Assembly: GCF_016587435.1 (NCBI RefSeq)
Contig: NZ_BNJJ01000011.1
Span: 62,001 to 126,000 of the forward strand
Length of the DNA stretch: 64,000 bases
Direction: 5' to 3'
Source of the DNA: Dictyobacter formicarum
Lineage (GTDB): Bacteria; Chloroflexota; Ktedonobacteria; Ktedonobacterales; Ktedonobacteraceae
Of the stretch, positions 35,527-43,734 are shown one piece after another. Positions within the stretch are counted from its first letter, which is position 1. Each line of letters starts with the position of its first letter. Made by a program: the position numbers and the translations under genes. The notes under the pieces were generated by a model, which was not told the DNA's origin, ran no database searches, and saw only the letters and a program-made list of their open reading frames with translations.

Positions 35527-35565
35527 AACCCGGCGCGGCAAAACTCGACAGAGGGGCGCCGGGTT
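35527..35565 (+). terminator. GC-rich hairpin after the hexosaminidase gene
   Basis: A 10-bp stem (35527-35536 with 35556-35565, AACCCGGCGC and complement) with a 19-base loop lies 43 bp past the stop. No U-run follows, so termination is plausible but not canonical. Confidence 0.5.
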
Positions 35566-35778
35566 GGGCTTCGCAGTGAGAAGCTCGTCTGGCGATTCGA
35601 TTGCGGAAGCAAGCCTATCCAGAAGGCGTGATAGGTTTGTCCAATGTCTGACATATCCCTCTCTATGCAATGTCGCCTCAAAGCAACTCGGCGACAGATA
35701 GGACCCGCTGCCCAGAGTAAACATTGATACAACTAAATGCATTGAATACCTGCTATGCTTGCCAGGTAGGAAATGTCT

Positions 35779-36216
35779 TTATCTTCCCCATCCACCCATT
35801 GGCTTGAATAGGACCACCTCCTTGAAGTCGTGCAGCGCCTCGATAGTCGCTTGGACAGAGAGCTTATTTTGATCTATGCGTTTCCAATCAGTTCGATCAA
35901 TTGTTCCTATTACCAGATACTGATTGCTCACTGTTTCCGGATCGAGAACGGGAAAGGCTCTCGTAATGAGATGATCTAACTCGTCCCGGTGAGCGATCAA
36001 TAAATCACAATGAGAGCAGTAACGGCAGGTCTTATTCAAGAGCAGAAACTGGCTTGGATCAATATGGATAAACAGCGGCAGTTTGCGCTGCCCCATCTTA
36101 CTTGAGCATTGCGGACACGTGCTAAAGCGCACGTCCCGGTAGGGATTGAGAAAAAAGCGATAGCGTGGAGGTTGCTTTCCAAACCTTGGGATAGCCTTCT
36201 TATCTTTTTTTCCCAT
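35779..36216 (-). CDS. Hypothetical protein with two Cys clusters
   Basis: A 145-residue protein. Residues 30-75 contain C-P-Q-C and C-R-Y-C-S-H-C-D, enough for one or two Zn-ribbon-like sites. The N-terminus is basic (K/R-rich) with Pro-rich R-F-G-K-Q-P-P-R-Y. The C-terminal part has I-G-T-I-D-R-T-D-W and ends G-G-W-G-R. I do not recognise a named family, though the shape suggests a conserved small protein found in varied bacteria. The ATG at 36216 is within reach of GAGGTG upstream. It stands alone, between the hexosaminidase (convergent) and nadE. Function unknown. Confidence 0.75.
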   Translation of the reverse strand: MGKKDKKAIPRFGKQPPRYRFFLNPYRDVRFSTCPQCSSKMGQRKLPLFIHIDPSQFLLLNKTCRYCSHCDLLIAHRDELDHLITRAFPVLDPETVSNQYLVIGTIDRTDWKRIDQNKLSVQATIEALHDFKEVVLFKPMGGWGR

Positions 36217-36386
36217 TATCACCTCGTTCTTCTGTGAGAAAAAAACACGCGTTCTAACCCTGCTCTTTCTGTGGTAGTTGCAGCCACTAATTTGTGCTGT
36301 TCATCATTCAGCCAAGTTGAATGTTATTACTCTGCCGCCTGATGATGTCGATCTTACAACAAAGGTTTCTTGAGTATTGAAAAAGT

Positions 36387-37229
36387 TTATCTGTCGTTCT
36401 GTGTTTTCCACCAGGTGTCGAATGGCGTGACGGGTCCCTGCCGTTTATGTTCGGTGATGGTATACCGCTGTTCGATGAGCTGTGCCACTTCGGCGGGAAC
36501 CTTTTTCCCTTCAAGGTAATCATCGATCACGTCGTAACTGATATTGAGTTCATCTTCATCGAGTCGACCTGGATTGGCATCAAGCAGATCAGCGGTTGGT
36601 GCTTTTGTGTAGATGCGCTCATCTGCACCCAGATATTGCAGTAACAATCTTCCTTGCCGTTTAGTGAGTCCTGAGAGTGGCGTCAGGTCTACTCCTCCAT
36701 CTCCATACTTGGTAAAGAAGCCTGATACTGCTTCCGATGCATGGTCGGTGCCTGCTACCAGGGCATTAAAATGGTGGGAAAAGCGGTAATGAACCGTCAT
36801 GCGCTCCTGCGCTTTCTGGTTTCCTTTGTTGTAATCCGACATCTTGAGGCCGGTGGCGGCTTGAAATGAAGCCACCGCACTATCAACCGCGGGCTGAACA
36901 TTCACGCTATATGTTCGATCAGGTGTAATGAATTGCAGCGCCCATTGCGCATCCTCTTCGTCCTGCTGTACGCCATAAGGGAGTCGAAGGGCGATAAACA
37001 CATAGTCTTTACCTGTCTGTTCACGGAGTTCCTCGACTGCGATCTGGCATAAACGTCCGGCCAGGCTGGAATCCTGGCCTCCCGAAATACCGAGGACAAG
37101 GCCGTTCATAGACGAATGCGTTACATAGTCTTTTAGGAAATTTACGCGCAATGCAACTTCTTCTTCCGGATCTATTATTGCTTTTGTATGTAATGCTTCA
37201 ATAATATGTCTTTGTCCGGTTGTTGTCAT
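36387..37229 (-). CDS. nadE: NH3-dependent NAD+ synthetase
   Basis: A 280-residue enzyme that amidates deamido-NAD with ammonia and ATP, the last step of NAD synthesis. The N-type ATP pyrophosphatase loop G-I-S-G-G-Q-D-S-S lies at about residues 46-54. A-G-T-D-H-A-S-E (about 168-175), the F-F-T-K-Y-G-D-G segment and the K-A-P-T-A-D-L loop follow. There is no glutaminase domain, so it uses free ammonia as the E. coli enzyme does, and its length matches (275). The start at 37229 has GAGGAG 7 bases upstream; the frame is open further up without similarity. Confidence 0.96.
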   Translation of the reverse strand: MTTTGQRHIIEALHTKAIIDPEEEVALRVNFLKDYVTHSSMNGLVLGISGGQDSSLAGRLCQIAVEELREQTGKDYVFIALRLPYGVQQDEEDAQWALQFITPDRTYSVNVQPAVDSAVASFQAATGLKMSDYNKGNQKAQERMTVHYRFSHHFNALVAGTDHASEAVSGFFTKYGDGGVDLTPLSGLTKRQGRLLLQYLGADERIYTKAPTADLLDANPGRLDEDELNISYDVIDDYLEGKKVPAEVAQLIEQRYTITEHKRQGPVTPFDTWWKTQNDR

Positions 37230-37781
37230 AGAAAAACTCCTCAAGCAAATAGACGAGGTCATCAGGCCGTCCTGGATAAACCCTGCGTTACACCGTAGGG
37301 AATACATAGTGGTCTCCATGTTATAGTGTACGATAACCACTCAAGGATGCAAAAGATGGATGCCGTTATCCTGATGAAACTGAACAACTGTTAGCTATCC
37401 CCTCCATGCAGAGAGTGCGTGCTCACCTGCAGATATTTTATCTAAACTATGAAGGATTTAATATATACAATAAACAGGAATAGCACTTTATAATGGCTAT
37501 TCCTGTTTTGTGCTCGCGCTTATCAAGCTTTGGGTGCATTTCGTAGTACGCAGATCGCCTTAGCGTAGTCTCCACGTGGAATGATGGCCACCGTAATGGT
37601 CGCAGAAATTGATTGTTGCTTTGCTGCATCATGCTCATCTTCTATCCAGCGCAAGTATTTTTAATCACGGAAAATATAATATTATACATCCCTGATTGCA
37701 CATGCTGCTTCTACTTATTTATTCTATCAAATTACTCGTCCGCTTCCGCGCTTTGGAAAAGCATTTTTTATTGCAAGTAGC
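37230..37781. other. Intergenic region with hairpin and possible tiny reading frame
   Basis: 552 bp. A 13-bp stem (37472-37484 with 37496-37508, 11-base loop) has short T-runs on both sides and looks like a bidirectional terminator. Just before it on the minus strand, 37523-37654 is a TTG-initiated 43-codon frame ending I-P-R-G-D-Y-A-K-A-I-C-V-L-R-N. Its composition is protein-like but it has no ribosome binding site, so it is noted, not called. The rest is AT-rich and shows nothing. Confidence 0.4.
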
Positions 37782-38066
37782 TTACAGATTATGCTTGAGC
37801 CGCAAACGAAGCTGCCGCGCCACCTCCCCCGCAGGTTCACCTGGTTGACTGATCCACGCGCCACCAGAAACAATCATCCGCTGCAACACATCGGCCTCGA
37901 TATGCACACCCCGCGCAAAACGCTGTGCGAGCAGATGCGCGATCGTTGACTTTCCAGCGGCCATAATACCGGTCACGACAATAATAGATGGCTGGTCACG
38001 GCTCATAGCTCGCGACTTGCCGATGTTCATATTCTCTTGTTGGTGCCTCTGTTTATGCATAGTCAC
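37782..38066 (-). pseudogene. Truncated P-loop kinase (AAA/zeta-like)
   Basis: A 94-codon frame with an intact Walker A loop (V-T-G-I-M-A-A-G-K-S-T) and the following H-I-E-A-D-V-L-Q-R-M segment, then R-L-R-L-K-H-N and a stop. Members of this family are normally about 170-200 residues and go on after L-K-H-N with a C-x-L-A helix, a Walker B strand and a lid. One base away a second frame gives C-K-L-L-A, after which similarity is lost. So the gene is frameshifted and cut down; no nucleotide kinase activity is expected. Confidence 0.6.
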
Positions 38067-38384
38067 AACTTTCCTCGTCGATCTCCCTACAGTGCGGACA
38101 CAATTTGTATTTGCCTATCCAACAGAACGCAGAAATCCACTTTCATTACCTTGATGCCCATAGTATACAGCCTCCTCTTTAGCCTCGCTCACGTCTCGGT
38201 TAGATTGGTAACATGACGAATTTTTTTGCATAAATACAACGTGTATAGATTGAGTGGTCCGAGTCATAATAAATATGTACGAAAAAGGCCAACAACAATT
38301 GTTACCAACGTCTGCTGTATGGTGATCCTTTTGATGAGGTTCAGGTGGACGTGCTGGCATAAGTACAACATAAAGGAGTGAGCA
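38067..38384. other. Intergenic region
   Basis: 318 bp between the broken kinase (minus) and the PPOX gene (plus). A T7 run at about 38221 and an AT-rich stretch near 38260-38280 may belong to the PPOX promoter. No RNA gene, repeat or reading frame of note. Confidence 0.35.
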
Positions 38385-38780
38385 ATGGCAGTAATACCAG
38401 ACAAATATAAGGATATTTTGAACACAAAAGCTGCTGCACACGTTGCAACTATTGGACCCAAAGGAGAACCACAGAGTTCGCCGGTCTGGTTTGGCTGGGA
38501 TGGTACGCATCTTCTTTTTAGTCAGACCAAGAGTCGCCAGAAATATCGCAATCTTCAACGCGATTCGCGGATCGCGCTCTCAATTACTGATCCCAAGCTA
38601 TTAGAGCGCTACCTTGAGATTCGTGGTCATGTTGTGCGAATTGATGAGGATCCCAATCTGGATTTCATCAATTCTATGGCGAAAAAGTACCTTGATCTCG
38701 ACAAATATCCCTGGCATCAGCCCGGCGATGAGCGCGTGGTGATCGTAGTTCAACCCGAGCATGCTACCTATCAGGGTTAG
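38385..38780 (+). CDS. PPOX-class F420-dependent (or flavin) oxidoreductase
   Basis: A 131-residue split-barrel protein of the pyridoxamine-phosphate-oxidase-like family. V-A-T-I-G-P-K-G-E-P-Q-S-S-P-V-W (residues 20-35), the K-S-R-Q-K-Y-R-N-L segment and R-G-H-V near 81 match the group annotated as F420-dependent. F420 is made by many Chloroflexota, so this cofactor is plausible; FMN is the alternative. AAGGAG lies 7 bases before the ATG. Works as a cytoplasmic dimer. Substrate unknown. Confidence 0.88.
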   Translation: MAVIPDKYKDILNTKAAAHVATIGPKGEPQSSPVWFGWDGTHLLFSQTKSRQKYRNLQRDSRIALSITDPKLLERYLEIRGHVVRIDEDPNLDFINSMAKKYLDLDKYPWHQPGDERVVIVVQPEHATYQG

Positions 38781-38917
38781 TCAATGGATAGCCCAGGAGC
38801 CGTGATAGGCGGTCGATAGTTTATCTCTGCTCCTGGATTACCAGAAACACTGATTATGCCAGGCGAGTACACGGGTACTACTGATGAGTTTGGCTTTAGA
38901 GATAAAAGATATTTACG

Positions 38918-39985
38918 ATGCCAAAACTACGTGCGACGCTTGTTACCCCCTTAACTGGTTCGCTGGCTCCATTCGGACAGACCTGCGCCACTGGTCTTGC
39001 CCTATGGGCTGAGCATGCTGCTTATCTGCCAGCACCGTGGACTGGTGTAGATTTAGATGTGCGCGATTCTGGTCCTGCAATGGATGCAGCAATGAAGGCG
39101 GCTGTAGATACTCATCCTGATATGCTATTCGGACCCTACGGCAGTAACACAATGCTCGCCGCGGCACGTGCTACTCAGCGTGTGATCTGGAATCATGGCG
39201 GCGCTACTTCTCGCCTGTCTCGCCCTACCTTTCCACAGGTTATCAATGTCCTCTCACCAGCTTCAACCTATTTTGTAAGAGTGCTTCAAGCAGTACATGC
39301 GTTCGATCCATCTGCAACGACTATCACTCTCTGCCATTCAAGCACTGGCTTCGGACGCGACGTGGCGAATGGCGCGATAAACGCTGCTGCTGACCTTCAT
39401 TTCAAGCTACAACCCATATCATTCAAGCCACAGCAGGCTGTGACGATGATACACACTGTCCCAGATGCTGATGTGCTACTGGTTGTGGGTAACTTTGCTG
39501 ACGAGCTGGCATTAGCTCCTCGCTTGCTGGCACGCCAATGGCGGGCAGCCGCCTTTGTCGGAGCAGGGGTGGCCGAAGTGCTGGCGCCGCTAGGAAAAAT
39601 GCGGGAACGCTTGCTGGGTCCGGCACAATGGATGCCTACTACATTCATAAGCCCCGATGAGGGACCCGACTCGAACTGGTTTATCACAAACTATAAGAAG
39701 ATCGTAGGAGATGATCCTCCTTATCCAGCCGCCCAGGCATTCGCTGCCGGGCTACTGTGTGCGCGCTGTTTGCGCGATACTGGAAGTTGTGAGGATGCAG
39801 ACCAACTTACGGCAGCAACTAAGCTTGATTGCAGTACGCTGTATGGAGCGTTTCGCATTGATCCACAAAGTGGTTTGCAAACAGGTCACCAGGTGCTTAC
39901 AGTGCAATGGCAAGATGGAGTGCGCCGTGTGGTATGGCCGCCAGAGCATGCTGAGCGCCCGTTACTTGTACCTTTCACAGTATAG
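38918..39985 (+). CDS. Type-1 periplasmic-binding-fold protein without signal peptide (LivJ-like)
   Basis: A 355-residue protein with the fold of branched-chain amino acid binding proteins. It shows the L-V-T-P-L-T-G start with G-Q-T-C, a G-P-Y-G-S-N-T segment, G-F-G-R-D in the hinge region and the A-Q-A-F-A-A-G late motif. It begins directly with M-P-K-L-R-A-T-L and has no signal peptide or lipobox, so it should stay in the cytoplasm. No ABC permease or ATPase adjoins it. It may be a ligand sensor or an amidase-regulator (AmiC-like) protein. The ribosome binding site is weak. The upstream 137 bp show nothing. Confidence 0.8.
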   Translation: MPKLRATLVTPLTGSLAPFGQTCATGLALWAEHAAYLPAPWTGVDLDVRDSGPAMDAAMKAAVDTHPDMLFGPYGSNTMLAAARATQRVIWNHGGATSRLSRPTFPQVINVLSPASTYFVRVLQAVHAFDPSATTITLCHSSTGFGRDVANGAINAAADLHFKLQPISFKPQQAVTMIHTVPDADVLLVVGNFADELALAPRLLARQWRAAAFVGAGVAEVLAPLGKMRERLLGPAQWMPTTFISPDEGPDSNWFITNYKKIVGDDPPYPAAQAFAAGLLCARCLRDTGSCEDADQLTAATKLDCSTLYGAFRIDPQSGLQTGHQVLTVQWQDGVRRVVWPPEHAERPLLVPFTV

Positions 39986-40023
39986 GCTTCCACATTCGTT
40001 CAGACGAGTAGGATTAATAATTC

Positions 40024-40311
40024 TTAGAAACCTTTGCGACGCTTATGAGCATTGGAAGCGCTACCAGACCGTGACTCTCGGTCCTGAGTACACTCATGTG
40101 AATCGGCCTTGTGGGTTCGTCCCATGCGTGGATCTCGGTTTGGTGGTTTTTTTTCTATCTGAGGATGTGCTCCAGGATTTGTGTGCGCCATTGCCTGCGC
40201 GTGAAAAGTTCCTCGCTTCTTGTATGTTCCTGTGGTAATAGGAGTACTTTTTTGTGGATTATTCCGACCTGCTGTTTTTTTTGACCGCCAGCCTTGATGT
40301 TGTTTTGCCAT
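40024..40311 (-). CDS. Small basic low-complexity protein
   Basis: A 95-residue protein, rich in K, R, H, N, P, S and T with no hydrophobic segment, so probably disordered. It has K-T-A-G-R-N-N-P near the start, T-G-T-Y-K-K-R-G, H-T-N-P-G and a Ser/Lys-rich end. GAGGGG lies 7 bases before the ATG, and the frame is convergent with the LivJ-like gene, 38 bp apart. I do not recognise the family; the composition resembles nucleic-acid-binding or stress-induced small proteins. Moderately sure it is a gene because of the binding site and biased but non-repetitive sequence. Confidence 0.55.
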   Translation of the reverse strand: MAKQHQGWRSKKTAGRNNPQKSTPITTGTYKKRGTFHAQAMAHTNPGAHPQIEKKPPNRDPRMGRTHKADSHECTQDRESRSGSASNAHKRRKGF

Positions 40312-40584
40312 TTTCTGCCCCTCTCAACCATTGAGAATGTAAGGATCAGACGCTACCAACTTTACTGCACTACCAAAATCATGTGACGTTCTCCTCCATA
40401 AATTGCCAGTATATTCCCTTCTTATTGACATTTATTATCATAGTAAAGGTTGCCATGTAGTTCCATCATAACGTACTCACGTTCAACAAAAGAAAATGTG
40501 ACACTTCCCTGTACTTTGCGCTATCAAAGATCGATCTCATAAAAAATAATTACTTATAAACACATAGTCATAAATGCACTTATT

Positions 40585-40625
40585 TACAAATAAATAATAT
40601 AATATCTATAATTTATTTATTTGTA
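40585..40625. repeat. AT-only inverted repeat
   Basis: A 13-bp perfect inverted repeat (40585-40597 with 40613-40625) with a 15-base spacer, almost wholly A/T. It lies in a 511-bp intergenic region (40312-40822) upstream of the basic protein gene, whose promoter it may overlap. The rest of that region contains only the hairpin at 40647-40696. Confidence 0.5.
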
Positions 40626-40646
40626 GACATTTTAAGATCAACAGGC

Positions 40647-40696
40647 AAAGTATAGCGCTTACATTCTAATTCATGAAGAGGTAAGCGCTATACTTT
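40647..40696 (-). terminator. Hairpin after the flavin electron-transfer operon
   Basis: A 16-bp perfect stem with an 18-base loop lies 127 bp downstream of the last gene of the minus-strand operon. Only a short T-run follows on the minus strand, so it may terminate weakly. Confidence 0.5.
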
Positions 40697-40822
40697 ATCG
40701 CTAAGAACGTTAAAGACAACACGTTTTTGGCGCAAAGATAATTGAAAATAGACACAGGGTTTCCCTTGTTCCAATCAGTGGAAAACTCCGTATCTATCTC
40801 ACAAGTAATCGTATCAGGGCGA

Positions 40823-42343
40823 CTAGACCAGCCGGGGAAAGAAGTCTTTTTTGATCTGATCGTTCTTGATATTCATGTTTTTCAAAACTTCTTCATAGGC
40901 TCTAACCATGTCTGGTGGTCCTGAAATGTAATAAGTGCGCTCACTATAATCGGGAATTGTCTGGAGGATCATCTGTTCGTTGAGCCGGCCAACAAAGCCG
41001 GTCCAGTCACGGGGAACCGCGGTAGCATCGGTCAGAGTACAGAATGTCTTGATTCCCAGTTGTGTATGGGCAGAGTTTAAAATGTCTTTGTACGCAATCT
41101 CGTTGGCATATCTATTGGCATAGAGCAGAATGATGTCGCGCCTCTGCCGCGTATCGAGCAAGTATTTCAGCATACTCCTAAACGGCGTGATACCGATACC
41201 ACCCGCAATGAACACGAGCTTCTGTTTAGGATCGGATGGTAGCGTGAAATCTCCAGCAATCTGGGCAGCCACAATTTTTGTCTTGCCATCCATGCGCTGC
41301 ATGGCGTTCTTAAAGCTACTCCCCTGCTCATAGAAGCGCACACCCACATGGACATTGTTCTCAGTTGGCGAGGAGGCCAGGGTGAAGTAGCGACGATTGC
41401 CCCGACTATCAGCATGAGGATGCTCCAAAGTGAACTCCATATACTGTCCGGGGACAAACGCTAACTTTTGCGAAGGCTTGAAGACAAAATCCAGCATACC
41501 AGGGCCCATTTTGATTTTTCGGCTGAGCCTGAGAACAACCCTTTGCTTTGGACTCACCAGGTAGGAGAAGACATTGCCAAGTACCAGAGCCAGTTCGGGG
41601 GTCAGGTAGATGCTGCCGATATGAAGCTGGGGAATAAACAATATTCCGGTAATCACTGCGTAAAGTTGTCGTAATCTTCTGGTGGGAGGGGCGGTCAACG
41701 GCTCGGTAAGCATCACGGTCGCGAAAAAGAACAGTGGCGAGAGCAACAATAACTGGTTGATCTCTGTGAGGGCCGATTTGCCCTGTACCAGATTGATGAC
41801 ACAATCACAGAGCAGCGCGGTCACACTAAACACGATGACCAGATCAATCTGGCGCAGCTTACGAGCAATCAGCAAACCACCAATCAGGACGAGGGGCAGC
41901 ATACTGGTAGTTCCAATCCACCAGCTAGCCGATTCGCCAAGCACAAAGGAGGTAATCACAACGGCGATGGCGGCTGGATTAAAAATGTGCTTTTTGTAGA
42001 GGGCCAGGATATATTTAGAAGCCATGGCCAGGATGGCGGCCCAGCCGAGAAATTGGAAGCTAGCATGTGTCTGCGCTGGATCAATGATCAGTGTCAGAAT
42101 CAAGGCGGTAATCGTGGCTGATTCAATGTTGGTGGGAACTTCAAAGAAGTAGCCAAAGATGGTGTTCGTTGCCCAGCAGAGAATGACCAGTACAACAGTG
42201 GATGCCAGCAGCGCCAGTGGTGAGAAAGGCAAAAATTTGAAGTAAGCCAGGACCGTTGCGACGCCAATCAATGCGATCAAGACATAAAGGACCAGGCGGT
42301 ACATAGTGACGCGATCTAACAGGTAATCTATTTTAGCTATCAT
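40823..42343 (-). CDS. RnfD/NqrB-like membrane domain fused to ferredoxin-NAD(P)H reductase module
   Basis: A 506-residue fusion. Residues 1-275 hold about nine to ten membrane helices with the S-A-T-I-T-A-L-I-L-T-L pattern and N-P-A-A segment of RnfD/NqrB-type proteins, but no covalent-flavin S-G-A-T motif. Residues 280-506 form a ferredoxin-reductase module: R-Y-F-T-L-A-S-S for FAD, G-G-I-G-I-T-P-F for NAD(P), and S-G-P-P-D-M near the end. It should take electrons from NAD(P)H inside and move them across the membrane to the partner FMN protein. The start overlaps the apbE stop (ATGA). Last gene of a three-gene operon. Direction and acceptor are inferred. Confidence 0.88.
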   Translation of the reverse strand: MIAKIDYLLDRVTMYRLVLYVLIALIGVATVLAYFKFLPFSPLALLASTVVLVILCWATNTIFGYFFEVPTNIESATITALILTLIIDPAQTHASFQFLGWAAILAMASKYILALYKKHIFNPAAIAVVITSFVLGESASWWIGTTSMLPLVLIGGLLIARKLRQIDLVIVFSVTALLCDCVINLVQGKSALTEINQLLLLSPLFFFATVMLTEPLTAPPTRRLRQLYAVITGILFIPQLHIGSIYLTPELALVLGNVFSYLVSPKQRVVLRLSRKIKMGPGMLDFVFKPSQKLAFVPGQYMEFTLEHPHADSRGNRRYFTLASSPTENNVHVGVRFYEQGSSFKNAMQRMDGKTKIVAAQIAGDFTLPSDPKQKLVFIAGGIGITPFRSMLKYLLDTRQRRDIILLYANRYANEIAYKDILNSAHTQLGIKTFCTLTDATAVPRDWTGFVGRLNEQMILQTIPDYSERTYYISGPPDMVRAYEEVLKNMNIKNDQIKKDFFPRLV

Positions 42344-43083
42344 GATTTTAATACATACCTTTCGAATCCACTGGTATATGTCGCACGAGCATGGCTGTCA
42401 ATCATATATCCTTCAAAACCGGCTAATTTTTCAATAAAATGTATGCCCTTCTCCCCCATCGCAAAGGCAGCCGTCGCAAAGCGGTCCGCTTCATAGACAT
42501 TTGAACCAATCACGCTGATACTGACGACATCCTGTAACTGTTTCTGTGGATCATGTGGATTATAAATGTGCTGCCCCCGAATGGCCGTACCAGAGGTGGC
42601 AATGCCTTGATCGGTAAGGGTCAGGATCTTGACGTTCTGGTTACGATTGAAAGGATTGCGTATACCAATACGCCAGGGACGGCCGTCTTTGCTCCCGGCA
42701 ACCTGTACATCTCCACCAGCATCGATATAGAAATTCTGAAAACCTTGCTCTTTTAACATGCTGGCTGCATTATGGATGGCCCAGCCCTTCACAATGCCGG
42801 AAGGATCACAGTGGCCGTTATGATAGATATCAAAGTATCCCTGCGTCTCCTTCCTGGTTTGCTCACTAAGCGCCATAATCGTTTGCATATCGGCGCTAGA
42901 GTGCTCGACCGCCAGCTCACCGCGATTGATTTGCGAAATTTCGCTGTTAGCTTTATATGTGCTAAAACGCTCTTCAACCGCGATCAAGTAGTCAAACACT
43001 TGCTCTAGAGTAGCTTCTGTCGCAGCCGCATCCAGCACTTCAACCGTGATCGGCATGCCCATTAATAGACGTGTGTCCTTCAT
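42340..43083 (-). CDS. apbE: FAD:protein FMN transferase
   Basis: A 247-residue ApbE that attaches FMN covalently to a Thr of a target protein. Visible are F-S-T-Y near residue 35, the D-P-S-G-I-V-K-G-W-A segment, A-G-G-D-V-Q-V-A-G near 125, and I-A-T-S-G-T-A followed by H-I-Y-N-P. The start at 43083 follows the FMN-binding gene by 4 bp; AAGGCG overlaps that gene's end. Unlike most bacterial ApbE proteins it has no signal peptide or lipobox, although its presumed target is anchored outside. The target is the adjacent protein carrying T-G-A-T. Confidence 0.93.
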   Translation of the reverse strand: MKDTRLLMGMPITVEVLDAAATEATLEQVFDYLIAVEERFSTYKANSEISQINRGELAVEHSSADMQTIMALSEQTRKETQGYFDIYHNGHCDPSGIVKGWAIHNAASMLKEQGFQNFYIDAGGDVQVAGSKDGRPWRIGIRNPFNRNQNVKILTLTDQGIATSGTAIRGQHIYNPHDPQKQLQDVVSISVIGSNVYEADRFATAAFAMGEKGIHFIEKLAGFEGYMIDSHARATYTSGFERYVLKS

Positions 43084-43087
43084 CGTG

Positions 43088-43606
43088 TTACGCCTTCGCC
43101 TGGGACAACGCATCGCCGAGCGATTGAATAAAGGCCTCGCTCGAATCGGTAGCACCGGTCACAATATCAACATTATTGTTTTGGGCTTGAATCGCTTCTT
43201 GCGTCAACTGTGGATCGGCATAGCTGTTGATAGAAACAGAACGATTGCGATCATTGGGATATTGCAAGAACTGCACGTCCGTGATTTTACCGTTCTGGAT
43301 GATAGCTTTGACCTGAATATTGCCCCAGTGCGCATCCGCCACACTTCCCGTATACGAACCATCTTTATACTGGCCGCTAGAGGAGCCATTAGAACCAGGT
43401 ACCGCCGTGGGAGTCGAGCCAGTAGAGTTAGAATTACCAGACGAGCCTGATGAGCCTGATGAGCCTGATGAACTCGAGGAGCTCGATGAAGAGCTTGTAC
43501 TCGTCGGAGTTGTCGGTAAAGCAGTCACCTGATTAGCATGCGTGAATAGTAAACTATAGAGAATAAAGGCGCCCAGAATCAGGATCGCCACAGTTAATTT
43601 CTTCAT
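43088..43606 (-). CDS. Membrane-anchored FMN-binding domain protein
   Basis: A 172-residue protein. Residues 4-22 are one hydrophobic anchor after M-K-K-L. A Ser/Gly/Thr linker follows (about 31-75), partly built from a 9-bp tandem repeat at about 43442-43470. The FMN_bind domain spans 80-172 with Y-x-D-G-x-Y-T-G-S-V and the flavin site D-I-V-T-G-A-T, where T153 is the expected FMN acceptor. The outward linker probably lets the domain reach an extracellular acceptor or partner. I start at 43606 because hydrophobic character begins there. First gene of the operon, with a Fur-like box about 107 bp upstream of the start. Confidence 0.9.
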   Translation of the reverse strand: MKKLTVAILILGAFILYSLLFTHANQVTALPTTPTSTSSSSSSSSSSGSSGSSGSSGNSNSTGSTPTAVPGSNGSSSGQYKDGSYTGSVADAHWGNIQVKAIIQNGKITDVQFLQYPNDRNRSVSINSYADPQLTQEAIQAQNNNVDIVTGATDSSEAFIQSLGDALSQAKA

Positions 43607-43712
43607 AAAATGTTGACATCCCTTCAAGAAATGCCTGAACCACCGCGCATAGCAGCCTGAGGGCTCAAGGACTATGTATACAGACAAAGCTCTTTCTATC
43701 AATTTGTACAGG

Positions 43713-43734
43713 TTGATAATCGTATGATTATCAA
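43713..43734. promoter_or_regulatory. Fur-box-like palindrome upstream of the flavin operon
   Basis: A 22-bp dyad: TTGATAATC, spacer GTAT, GATTATCAA. It strongly resembles the Fur consensus GATAATGATAATCATTATC in arm sequence and spacing. It lies 107 bp before the start of the FMN-binding gene, where a promoter operator would be. If bound by Fur, the operon would be repressed by iron, which fits a ferric-reduction role. Match by eye only. Confidence 0.5.

Noticed and set aside
37523..37654. 43-codon minus-strand frame next to a terminator
   Set aside because: Protein-like residues but TTG start without a binding site; kept only as a note in the intergenic entry.
43440..43480. Possible CRISPR-like short repeats
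   Set aside because: These are three tandem 9-bp units coding a Gly/Ser linker; there are no spacers or cas genes in the window.
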